Below, in pieces: positions 54,798-63,053 of a DNA stretch of 64,000 bases. A model generated the notes under the pieces. That model was not told where the DNA came from and made no database searches. It saw only the letters and a list, made by a program, of their open reading frames with translations. This stretch comes from Byssovorax sp. GTDB lineage: Bacteria > Myxococcota_A > Polyangia > Polyangiales > Polyangiaceae. The number at the start of each line of letters is the position of its first letter. Position 1 is the first letter of the stretch. The stretch is from contig JANYGI010000114.1 in the NCBI GenBank assembly GCA_025362495.1, positions 103,866 through 167,865 of the forward strand, given 5' to 3'. A program made the translations under genes and the position numbers.

Positions 54798-56585
54798 ATG
54801 ATTGCCCGCGATGAGGCAGAGCCGGCCGCCAAGACAGCTGTTTCCACGATTCCAGCGCCTTGGACGCGAGGCCGCAATTGGCTCGCCCTCGGGCTCCTTG
54901 TCGTGACCGGGGCCATCATTTACCTCCCGGCGCTGCGCTCGCAGTTGCTGCTCGACGACTATTTCCACGCGGCGATGGTCGATGGCACCTTCCCCGTTCA
55001 TCGCGGCCCGTTCGACCTGTACAACTTCGTCAACGACGCGGATCGCCCGCTCCTGATCGAGCGGGGCCTGCTTCCTTGGTGGTCGCACCCCCGGCTGGCG
55101 ATCCGGTTCTTCCGCCCGCTCGCGAGTGCACTCCTCTGGGCCGATCACCGCTTCTTCGGAAACAATCCCATCCCCCTTCACGTCCACTCGTTCCTGTGGT
55201 GGGTGGCGGCAATGCTCGGGGCGCGCGCTCTCTTCCGACGCCTCTTCTCCGCGCGCGTCGCCTGGATAGCAACGGTGATCTTCGCGTTCGCCCCCTGCCA
55301 TACGCTCCCGCTGGCGTGGCTCGCGAACCGTGAAGCGCTGATATCGCTCACCTTCGGCGCCCTCGGACTTTCCTTCTATGTGCGCTGGCGCGAGCAGTAT
55401 GCTCGACTCGACGGCGCATTCGCCGCGGTCCTCTTCGGCCTCTCGCTGCTTGGCGGCGAGTACGGCCTCTCGTTCACCGGCTACGTCCTCGCATTCGAGA
55501 TCGTCCGCCGCCCCGAGAGGCTCTCGAGGCGCGCCGTTGGGCTCCTTGCGTTCATTGCGCCGGTCGGGGCTTACCTCGCCGCGCGATCGGCCCGGCACTT
55601 CGGTGCAGTCGGCTCGGGCTTCTACTCGGACCCGATCCACGCGCCGGCCGAATTTCTGCGCGCCGCGCCCCGCCGCCTGGTGACGCTGCTCGCTGACGTA
55701 TGGTTGTCGCTCGACAATGAGACGGTGTCTTCGTCCACGCCAGCTTGGGCGCTAGCGATCGGCGCAGTCCTCGCCGTCGCGATCCTTTTCGATCCATTGC
55801 GTCGCACTCTCGCTGAACTAGCCGCGCACGAGCGCGGTGCGGCGAGCTTTCTGCTCATTGGATCGGTTCTCGCGCTCGCGCCGGTACTCGCCGTCGTCCC
55901 CTCGCCACGCCTGCTCGGCGCGAGCCTTCTCGGAGTTGCGCCGATCGTGGCGTTGCTCCTGGATCGGGTCTGGTTTCCCAGGGTAGTCCCCGCCCGACGC
56001 GGCCGCGCCGAACTCGCGGAGCTCGTCGCCCTGCTACTCGGCTTCGCGCACCTGGTGCATGGTCCCGTGACCTCGTGGCTCGGGGGACGCCATTTCCAGC
56101 AGTCCGCGGCGACCTTCTCCAAACGCGCGGCGGAGCTGCGCGCTCGCCTCGATGATGCAAAGAGCGCCGATGTGGTCGTCACTCGCTGCATCAATGGCGC
56201 GTTCTTCCTCCCATTCGCGCTCAGTCGTCAAGGCGAACTCCCCTCGCACTGGCGCATCCTCGCGCAGACGGGCCATGTGCTCGCGTTGCGTCGCGACCCG
56301 CGCACGCTCGACCTCGTCGTGCCCCCGGATCAAAGCGTCTTCCCCTCGGGCCCGGGGAACCTCTTTCGGGACGACGAGCTGAAGATCGCAGCGGGCGACG
56401 TCTTCGACGTGCCAGGTCTTCACGTGACAGTGCTCGAGGTCGGCCCCAACGGTCCGCGTTCCGTTCGCTACCAGTTCGATCGCGATCTTGAGGCCGCCTC
56501 GCTCGTGTGGATCACGGAGCGTTTCGACGGCTTCCCCGACGCCACTCCCCCGAAGGTGGGGTTTGGTGCGTCTTTCGATCCGTAA
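54798..56585 (+). CDS. Polytopic membrane protein, GT-C glycosyltransferase-like
   Basis: 595 residues from the ATG at 54798, which has GGAGA about nine bases upstream. About ten hydrophobic segments occur between residues 25 and 420. Just after the first segment lies SQLLLDDYFHA, an acidic pair in the first outer loop as in PMT/ArnT-type GT-C transferases that use lipid-linked sugars. The last about 170 residues form a soluble domain. The donor and acceptor are unknown, and a non-enzymatic membrane role is not excluded. It is convergent with the candidate immunity gene. Confidence 0.68.
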   Translation: MIARDEAEPAAKTAVSTIPAPWTRGRNWLALGLLVVTGAIIYLPALRSQLLLDDYFHAAMVDGTFPVHRGPFDLYNFVNDADRPLLIERGLLPWWSHPRLAIRFFRPLASALLWADHRFFGNNPIPLHVHSFLWWVAAMLGARALFRRLFSARVAWIATVIFAFAPCHTLPLAWLANREALISLTFGALGLSFYVRWREQYARLDGAFAAVLFGLSLLGGEYGLSFTGYVLAFEIVRRPERLSRRAVGLLAFIAPVGAYLAARSARHFGAVGSGFYSDPIHAPAEFLRAAPRRLVTLLADVWLSLDNETVSSSTPAWALAIGAVLAVAILFDPLRRTLAELAAHERGAASFLLIGSVLALAPVLAVVPSPRLLGASLLGVAPIVALLLDRVWFPRVVPARRGRAELAELVALLLGFAHLVHGPVTSWLGGRHFQQSAATFSKRAAELRARLDDAKSADVVVTRCINGAFFLPFALSRQGELPSHWRILAQTGHVLALRRDPRTLDLVVPPDQSVFPSGPGNLFRDDELKIAAGDVFDVPGLHVTVLEVGPNGPRSVRYQFDRDLEAASLVWITERFDGFPDATPPKVGFGASFDP

Positions 56586-56784
56586 GGCCTCCACGCCAGG
56601 TCCACGGGGGATCAACGGCCCGGCTTCTTCGTCACAACAGGCGCCGCTCGGCTCGCAATCCAGCAGCGATGATTTCATTCGCGGCAACGAAGAGCGCTTC
56701 ATCCCCTCCCAAGCGCCGCAAAAGCAACGCGTTCCAGTACACGTCTCCCCTCTGCGCTCGTGAACGCGCTGGAAGGTGTCGCGC

Positions 56785-57777
56785 CTATTGAGCTTGCGTT
56801 CTCTGCGCCCTTTGCCGTCGAACGGCCATCGCTTGTTGCTCCGCCCGCAGCACGGCCGCGAGGACTTCGCGCCCAGCGGCGACAAGTGCCTCGTCGCCGC
56901 CCAACTTTTTTAAGAGTGGCACGCTCCAGTAGATGTGACCATGGGGTCTAATGAGTTCGTGCAAGTTATTCCCCGGGTCAAGGGGACCAAAAGCGTTGAA
57001 GAATGAGGCAAATGCCTCCGCTGCCTCCGCAACGTCCAGCCATGGCGCACACATGAACAAAGCGACGCACGAGGTCTCGTCTCCGAGTTCACGCTGAGCG
57101 CGCATGGCATTGCGGACGACGTGTCGCCTGGTGGGCGCGTTCAGGAAAGGAATGAAAAAGCGCACCTCATCGACCATCAAAATGCCGCCGTCGTCCAGAA
57201 GTCCCGCCACTGCGTCGCTTCCGAGTACGGCAACAAGTTGTTTTGCGGCGGGCCTCATGCATTCAATCCGCGTCCCGGCCGATAGTCCCGCAAGATATGT
57301 TTCAATCGCCGCGCCCCCACTGCCGCAGTTCGCGTCATCGAGTAGCACCCGCAGCTCGTCCGACACTGCCTTACTGTACTCGCGACGACGAAATCGAGGA
57401 CCTTCCTTGGAGACGGCGAGGCCCATCTTCACAAGTGTCCGGTCACCTCCCGCGATCTCGTCCAAGATCGCTCGCAATCGTCGGCGCGCGGGTCCGCGGG
57501 CTCCCCACAGTAACCCGCCGATGCCTCCGGCGGCGGCTTCTCGCAGCGACCGTAGCTCCCGCAGGAACTGTCGGCGTCCGAGTCGAAGCAATCCTTGCGC
57601 AAGATGGTCCACTGCTTCCGCCAGCATGCCGCTGATGATCTTCCCTGCCAAGAGGTCAGCTCGTCGCTGACGTGCGCCTCGCACATCCCGCGTGTTCTGC
57701 AGGTCGCGTTGAGCCTTGCGGACCATCGTTCGCGCGGAGCGGTGCATGTTTGTCGCTCTCACGCGTTGATTCTTCAC
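56785..57777 (-). CDS. Candidate immunity protein for the Rhs toxin, unknown family
   Basis: 330 residues with a GTG start at 57777 that overlaps the rhs stop (GTGA), so it is translated with the toxin; an ATG at 57747 is also possible. The protein is mainly helical, with a basic N-terminal region (about 1-110), then RRREYSKAVSDELRVLLDD, a loop LLDDGGILMVDEV and the C-terminal RPHGHIYWSVPLLKKLGG. No membrane segment or known immunity domain is recognised, and it is larger than most immunity proteins. Lower GC than the rhs core fits acquisition with the toxin tip. The immunity role is inferred from position only. Confidence 0.6.
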   Translation of the reverse strand: MKNQRVRATNMHRSARTMVRKAQRDLQNTRDVRGARQRRADLLAGKIISGMLAEAVDHLAQGLLRLGRRQFLRELRSLREAAAGGIGGLLWGARGPARRRLRAILDEIAGGDRTLVKMGLAVSKEGPRFRRREYSKAVSDELRVLLDDANCGSGGAAIETYLAGLSAGTRIECMRPAAKQLVAVLGSDAVAGLLDDGGILMVDEVRFFIPFLNAPTRRHVVRNAMRAQRELGDETSCVALFMCAPWLDVAEAAEAFASFFNAFGPLDPGNNLHELIRPHGHIYWSVPLLKKLGGDEALVAAGREVLAAVLRAEQQAMAVRRQRAQRTQAQ

Positions 57778-60700
57778 AGCCGCGCACCACTACCTTTCCC
57801 GACCGGCCAGAGCGATGTTTGGTTCCACTTTCCCGGCTTGTTCTTCGGACCCTTCTTCCGTGGATCATTGGGCGCCATCGCGCCGTGGGCGAGTCCAAGT
57901 TCTTCGTCCTTGATCATGGCGCCGCAGCAGTCGCACGGATTTGCGAGCCCTTGTTTTTTGTCCTTGGTGCCCTCGTAGGTTTCCATCGTATAGCCGTCTT
58001 CGGTGAAGCGCCGCTTTATCTCCGCTCGGACGCCTGCGTCATCGAGCTTCGGTTTTTCTTTCCGGATCTGCCCCGCAAGACTGTTGATCGCAGTCGATTC
58101 CGAGCACGACGCTCGATAGCCACGCTTGTCTAACGCGGAGTCCCACTTGGTTACGCCACCGCGGTCTCCCAGATTGTGACCCTCAGCGATCTCGCTCTTC
58201 CCGCGCTTGATCACCGAGTACATCAACCCCTCGACGTCGACAGCCGACGTCGGGCAGTTGTTCGCATACGCGAAGACATCCGGCCCACCCAGGAGCCCGA
58301 TCGGATCCGCGCTCAGATACCTCCCGGTCGCAGGATCGTAGTACCGATGGAAGTTGTACGAGAGCCCCGTCTCCTCATCGGCATACTGCCCCCGGAACCG
58401 GAACGGCGTCGCCGTCACGCTCCCAGGCACCATCTCCCCATCGCCCCACGTCCCGAGGCGCAGCTCCCCCGCCGCCTCGCCCCGCCCATCCACCAGCCGC
58501 TCCGGCGCCCCGCTGTCGTCGTTCAGGTAGTGAAGCCAACCGCTCTCCGTCCGCTCCCCGCCGGCAACCCGAGCGTCCCGCTGCGCCCACGGCGCGCTCC
58601 GATGCTCCTCGAAGCAATACGTCCGCTCCTCCACCACGGGATCCCCGCTCGCCTCCCCACTGGTCTTGATCTCGTGCACCAGCGTCGTCGAGTCCCAAAC
58701 AAATCGCACCTGGCTCTCCACCCGGCGCACCCGGCGTTCGACACGCACGCTCCGTTTCACCACACGACGATTGAAAGCATCGTAGGCAAACTCGATCCGT
58801 TGCCCGTCCGGCCGCACCACCGCAAGGAGCTGCCCTGTTCCCGACCACTCGTACCCCGTTCGTTCGCCGTTCGCCGCCTTCGCTTCGACAACACGCCCGG
58901 CGTCATCCCACCTGTACTCCGCGGCCGCGCTCCGCAGCGGTCGACCACCAGGCCCATAGTCCCGCGTGGCCGCATTGGCATCGTGAAGCTCCCCGCCCGT
59001 GCCATAGCGGAACAGCTCGGCGCGGCTCTTTTCCGGGATCACCGAGAGCAAGCGACCGAGCGGATCGTACTCGAACCGCGTGAGCCCGAGCTCTCGATCC
59101 CACCGCTTCGCCAGCAACCCCGCAGCGAAGGAACAGCGCTGATCCACGGTGATCCGGCCTCCGCTGCCACCCAGCCACGCCGGCTCCCCTTCCCCGATCT
59201 GCGGCGCGCGTGCCGTATCGACGACTTGCCGCGAGGACAGTCGTCCGGACACGTCGTACGCCGTCGAGATTAGCCCACCCCGAGGGAGCCTCCGGCCAAG
59301 CTCGCGGCCGACGGCATCGTACGCCACATCGATCCTCTCCTGGCCATCCAGCACCACGCTATCGTGCGTACCATGCCGCTCCCACACGAGCGAGTGCCCC
59401 CGCGACGTGCCGCGGCGCGCGAGCGTGCCCATCTGATCGTACGTGAGATCGACGACGACAGACTCCCCCGCAACTCGCTGCGTCTCTTTCAGGATCCACC
59501 CCACCGCGTTGCGCTCGAACACCACCTCGACCTGGCCCGAGATCGCCCGCACCACGTCGCCCCGCACGTCGTGCTCGAAGGTCTCGTCGACGCCATCGCT
59601 CGTGCGCTTCACCATCCGCCCCAGGATATCCCGCTCGATCGCGACCTTCTGTCCTGCACCATTGGTTGCGCCAATCTGACGCCCCATCCGATCGTACTTG
59701 AACGTCAGCGTCCGCCCGTCGAAGGTTTGCTCCTCGATGACCATCCCGTCGAGCGCACGGATAAAGCGATTGACCTCTCCGCGCGCGTTGGTGACGGTCG
59801 ACAGGCGTCCTTCCCGATCGTAGCGCAGCGAGACCCGCTCCCCGTTGGGCGCGACGACCTCGCAGATGCGGTCGAGCCCGCCATAGGCCTGCGTCGTCCG
59901 GCCAAGGTTGTCCGTGATGGCCACGACGCGCCCCGCCGCGTCGTGATCGTAGCGTACGGACTCTTCATCTGCCGACGTCGCCGCGAGCACGCGGCCCGCG
60001 CTCGAGTACACGCTCCGCGTCGTCGCGCCCGCGGCGTCGGTCATCGAGGTGCAGCGCCCCCAGCCGTCGTAGGTCGCGCGCGAGACGGCTCCCTGCGCGC
60101 TCGTCCTCTCGACCATGTTCCCGTGCTCGTCGTGCCGATAACGAACCACGTCTCCGTTCGGAGCCACCGTCTGGTCGATGAGGCCGCGCGCCTCGAAGTG
60201 GACCTGAAACATCGCGCCAATCGGATCTTGCCAGGAGAGCGTCGAAGGCCCGCGCTCGACGCGGGTGATTGCCCCGCCCGGCTCGACGATCTCGCGAATG
60301 TGACCGTCGAAGTCGCGCGTGATCCGCGTCTCGTTGCCCAGCGCGTCGACAATCTTCGTCTCCCGGCCCTGGAGATCGCGCTCCCAGCGCGTCGTCGCGT
60401 GACAGGCATCCTCGAACTCGATAAGAAAACCGTTATCGTCGAACGTTCGGGTGTACACGGCACCGCCGGCGACGGCTTTGTCGAGCTTCCCGTGCTTGTT
60501 GCTGAAGTAGCGATGCATCGTGATTGAGGTGGTGACCTCGGAGTAGCCGTCGTCACCGAAGCTCAGCTTGGCGTGGTGTACCCCTTTTGCACGACCGTCA
60601 CCGTCCGCGAGGTAAACCGGCACGTCGGGCGCCAGGCTCGGATCAGTCGCTCCCGGGAATTCGCCCCAGGTTTCGACGCAGCGGCCCAGTTTGTCGTACT

Positions 60701-61646
60701 CGTAGAAGAAGGTGAGTCCGCACGGCCGCCGCTGCAAAATTAGCCGATTCCGCTCGTCGTAGGCAAACTCGTTGCGTACGCCATCCGCGTCCTCAACAGA
60801 GATGAGCCGCCCGGCGCTGTCGTACAGGTACTGCACTGCTCGGATCCATTGGCCCTGCAGCGTGGCATTCTTCAGAGAGAGGCTCTCGATCCGGCCTTCC
60901 CGCGTCGATCGGACCTGCACGATCCTACCGACGCAATCGACGATTTCGACGAGGGTTCCCTCCCGGTAGGAGAGCGAGATCCGGTTGCCGTGAGGATCCA
61001 TTTCAGCGGTGAGCCGATGACGCTTGCCGCCGCCGATTGTCGATGTCTCGGCGAAGAGAAGGCGCCGCTGGTTGGGCAGATCGAGCGCGAAGCCCGTCCC
61101 TTCGCGGTGGAGGATCCATCCATGGGGACCCAGGTTGCCTTCCCCAGCTGCTATCGTGCCAAAGTCAATCTCGAGGCCGTCGTGGGTGTGCACGACAATC
61201 TGACGTCGCCGCTCGATCACCTCCCAAGCGTATGAGTGCGTGGTGCCGAAGCCGAGCCCCACATCTCGGTCGATCGCCGAGGTGCTATAGCGCCGCTCGA
61301 ACTGCAGGGGAAGTGGGCCGGGAAGATCGAGATCGACGACGGGAACCGTGAAGACCCGGCCGGTGGCGACGTCGACGGGATCGCCCGCAGAGGCCGTTCC
61401 ACTCGCGCTGGTGCCATGATGATTCGGGCACCCGCCACCATCGCTGCCCCCGCCTCCGCAGCCGTCGCCGCCTTTGCCGTCGCCGTCGGCCCCATCGCCA
61501 TTCCCGGTGCCATCGCCGTTGCCGTCGCCGCCGTCTCCTCCGCCGTCGCCATCTTCACCGCCGCTCCCGCCCCCGCCCCCCAGAACCACGATCCCCGGGC
61601 ACATCCCCGGCGGAGCTGCCGCGTCCGGCGCAGGTGAAGTTGCCAT
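57774..61646 (-). CDS. Rhs polymorphic toxin with C-terminal deaminase-like tip
   Basis: 1290 residues. After a short N-terminus there is a Gly/Asp-rich tract (about 24-75), then the DUF6531-type entry (GDPVDVATGRVF, LPLQFERRYST) and a long series of RHS/YD repeats (about 110-1110; for example YDRMGRQIG, YDPLGRLLSV). The conserved core end is YNFHRYYDPATGRYLSADPIG and PDVFAYANN near 1114. The variable tip (about 1143-1290; bases 57774-58220) has C1181-S-E1183 and P-C1238-D-C-C1241, the C-x-E and PC-x-x-C zinc signature of deaminase-fold toxins. The core would encapsulate the tip until delivery. Upstream genes are type VI-related. Confidence 0.9.
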   Translation of the reverse strand: MATSPAPDAAAPPGMCPGIVVLGGGGGSGGEDGDGGGDGGDGNGDGTGNGDGADGDGKGGDGCGGGGSDGGGCPNHHGTSASGTASAGDPVDVATGRVFTVPVVDLDLPGPLPLQFERRYSTSAIDRDVGLGFGTTHSYAWEVIERRRQIVVHTHDGLEIDFGTIAAGEGNLGPHGWILHREGTGFALDLPNQRRLLFAETSTIGGGKRHRLTAEMDPHGNRISLSYREGTLVEIVDCVGRIVQVRSTREGRIESLSLKNATLQGQWIRAVQYLYDSAGRLISVEDADGVRNEFAYDERNRLILQRRPCGLTFFYEYDKLGRCVETWGEFPGATDPSLAPDVPVYLADGDGRAKGVHHAKLSFGDDGYSEVTTSITMHRYFSNKHGKLDKAVAGGAVYTRTFDDNGFLIEFEDACHATTRWERDLQGRETKIVDALGNETRITRDFDGHIREIVEPGGAITRVERGPSTLSWQDPIGAMFQVHFEARGLIDQTVAPNGDVVRYRHDEHGNMVERTSAQGAVSRATYDGWGRCTSMTDAAGATTRSVYSSAGRVLAATSADEESVRYDHDAAGRVVAITDNLGRTTQAYGGLDRICEVVAPNGERVSLRYDREGRLSTVTNARGEVNRFIRALDGMVIEEQTFDGRTLTFKYDRMGRQIGATNGAGQKVAIERDILGRMVKRTSDGVDETFEHDVRGDVVRAISGQVEVVFERNAVGWILKETQRVAGESVVVDLTYDQMGTLARRGTSRGHSLVWERHGTHDSVVLDGQERIDVAYDAVGRELGRRLPRGGLISTAYDVSGRLSSRQVVDTARAPQIGEGEPAWLGGSGGRITVDQRCSFAAGLLAKRWDRELGLTRFEYDPLGRLLSVIPEKSRAELFRYGTGGELHDANAATRDYGPGGRPLRSAAAEYRWDDAGRVVEAKAANGERTGYEWSGTGQLLAVVRPDGQRIEFAYDAFNRRVVKRSVRVERRVRRVESQVRFVWDSTTLVHEIKTSGEASGDPVVEERTYCFEEHRSAPWAQRDARVAGGERTESGWLHYLNDDSGAPERLVDGRGEAAGELRLGTWGDGEMVPGSVTATPFRFRGQYADEETGLSYNFHRYYDPATGRYLSADPIGLLGGPDVFAYANNCPTSAVDVEGLMYSVIKRGKSEIAEGHNLGDRGGVTKWDSALDKRGYRASCSESTAINSLAGQIRKEKPKLDDAGVRAEIKRRFTEDGYTMETYEGTKDKKQGLANPCDCCGAMIKDEELGLAHGAMAPNDPRKKGPKNKPGKWNQTSLWPVGKGSGARL

Positions 61647-61649
61647 CGC

Positions 61650-62024
61650 TCAGCCCGGCCCTTTGTTGAGAAATCCAGCGCTCCCGGTGATCCCGACCAT
61701 CCCGAGCTCCACATAGACAATCGGCGCCCCGACCACGATGAACGCCGCTCCCCCGGTGTTCAGGCTCACCACCTCTTTCAGCGTCCCTGGCTCATTCCCG
61801 TGACACGCCTTGAAGCAAGCTCCCACGGTGATGATCTTCGCCCCGCCCATCTTCGTCCGCGAGGGCGCGTCCTTCGACCCTTCCGCCGCGCTCGCCATCA
61901 CGGGGTACGGGATGGGCAAAGGACTCGGCGCCGCTGGCGTCGTGCACACGCTCACCGCGAGAGGCGCCATCGTGTGCCCCGACTCTTCCGTCACGCAGTC
62001 CATCATCACGGCCGTGATACCCAT
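61650..62024 (-). CDS. PAAR-like DUF4150 protein
   Basis: 124 residues; the ATG at 62024 has GGAAGG eight bases upstream. The TPAAPSPLPIPYPVMAS segment, the KIITVGACFKACHGNEPG cysteine stretch and the C-terminal beta repeats match DUF4150, a PAAR-like spike-tip domain often encoded beside Rhs effectors of type VI secretion. It would sit on the VgrG spike and carry the Rhs protein. The stop codon lies a few bases before the rhs start on the same strand. Confidence 0.82.
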   Translation of the reverse strand: MGITAVMMDCVTEESGHTMAPLAVSVCTTPAAPSPLPIPYPVMASAAEGSKDAPSRTKMGGAKIITVGACFKACHGNEPGTLKEVVSLNTGGAAFIVVGAPIVYVELGMVGITGSAGFLNKGPG

Positions 62025-62042
62025 CGCGTCGCATCCTTCCGA

Positions 62043-63053
62043 TCAAGCCTGCTCCAGTACCACCGCCGCCCGCGCGCCGCCATCGTTCCCCGCCGTCAAG
62101 AGGGCCACATCGGAGGGGGCGTAGCCGTGCTTCCACCCCATCGCCGCCATCGCCGCGAACAGCGGCAGCGCCGCCGCGCCGAGATAGCCAACCCGCTGCG
62201 CTGGCGACTCGATCAGGTACGGTCGCCCCAGCACGTTCTGCGTCCGCGCGAAGACGCTCTCCCACTCCTGCAAACGTCGCATTTCTGTGGTCAGATCAGT
62301 CAGCGTCCACCCCGCGGTCCGGCCCCCGCGCAGCAGCGACTCCGTCGCTTCCCGCACGGCCTTCGTCAGCCCCAGGGCCTCGTACGCCGTGGCGTCGTTG
62401 TCAGGCGTCGCCTTCTCCCGGCCGCTTCCCACGCCGAGCACATTCGCGAGCGGGGAGAGCCGATAGCGCGCTGCCTCCTGGGGCCGCATCAGCACGAAGA
62501 ACGCCGCGCACTCCCCCGGGATCCGCGCGTCGAGGTTCTCGCGCGAAAACAGCCGTCCGCTCGCTTCCAGCGCGGCAATGGCTCGCGGATCATGATCGCT
62601 GTGGACTCCTCCGATCACCACCGCTTCCACCTGGCGCGCCTCCAGCGCTCGGAGCGCACCCGTGATCGACGCGCCGGGGCCGGCCTCGCCGCGCGGCTCG
62701 ACGCTCACCCTCGCGCCCGGCGCCGCCCGCTTCACCATGGTCTCGAGCACGCCTGTCGCGATCTCCACGTCAAAACACCCCTCGTCAATCGCGAGGTGGA
62801 CTTCCATCGTGCGATCCTGGATCGGCGCGATGGCCTCCAGGAAAGGAGGCAGCGCTAACGCTGCGAGCCGCTCCACCCCGATCAACCGTGCATCGACCGT
62901 CGACAGGAATGCACCCGTGATCGCCTCGCCCGCAGCGTTTGCGAGCGCCGACTCGCTCATGGCCGGGAAGCCCGCGCGGAGCAGGAAGCCTGTCTCCCGC
63001 GCGTCGAGCCCCAGCACCGTCCTCGCGCCCATGTTGACCACGACCGCGCTCAT
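62043..63053 (-). CDS. Ketosynthase/thiolase-fold protein of a type VI effector cluster
   Basis: 336 residues from the ATG at 63053, which overlaps the stop of the upstream gene (ATGA). The order of motifs follows the beta-ketoacyl synthase fold (VVIGGVHSDHDPRAI, RIPGECAAFFVLM), but the catalytic Cys-His-His set is not evident, so it is probably non-catalytic. Such proteins are seen beside DUF2169 and DUF4150 genes in type VI effector operons; their role, perhaps as an adaptor, is not settled. It precedes the PAAR-like gene by 18 bases. Confidence 0.68.
   Translation of the reverse strand: MSAVVVNMGARTVLGLDARETGFLLRAGFPAMSESALANAAGEAITGAFLSTVDARLIGVERLAALALPPFLEAIAPIQDRTMEVHLAIDEGCFDVEIATGVLETMVKRAAPGARVSVEPRGEAGPGASITGALRALEARQVEAVVIGGVHSDHDPRAIAALEASGRLFSRENLDARIPGECAAFFVLMRPQEAARYRLSPLANVLGVGSGREKATPDNDATAYEALGLTKAVREATESLLRGGRTAGWTLTDLTTEMRRLQEWESVFARTQNVLGRPYLIESPAQRVGYLGAAALPLFAAMAAMGWKHGYAPSDVALLTAGNDGGARAAVVLEQA

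Noticed and set aside
57872..62858. Plus-strand frames opposite rhs and the ketosynthase-fold gene
   Set aside because: They mirror RHS repeats, are rich in Arg/Pro/His, and have no ribosome sites.
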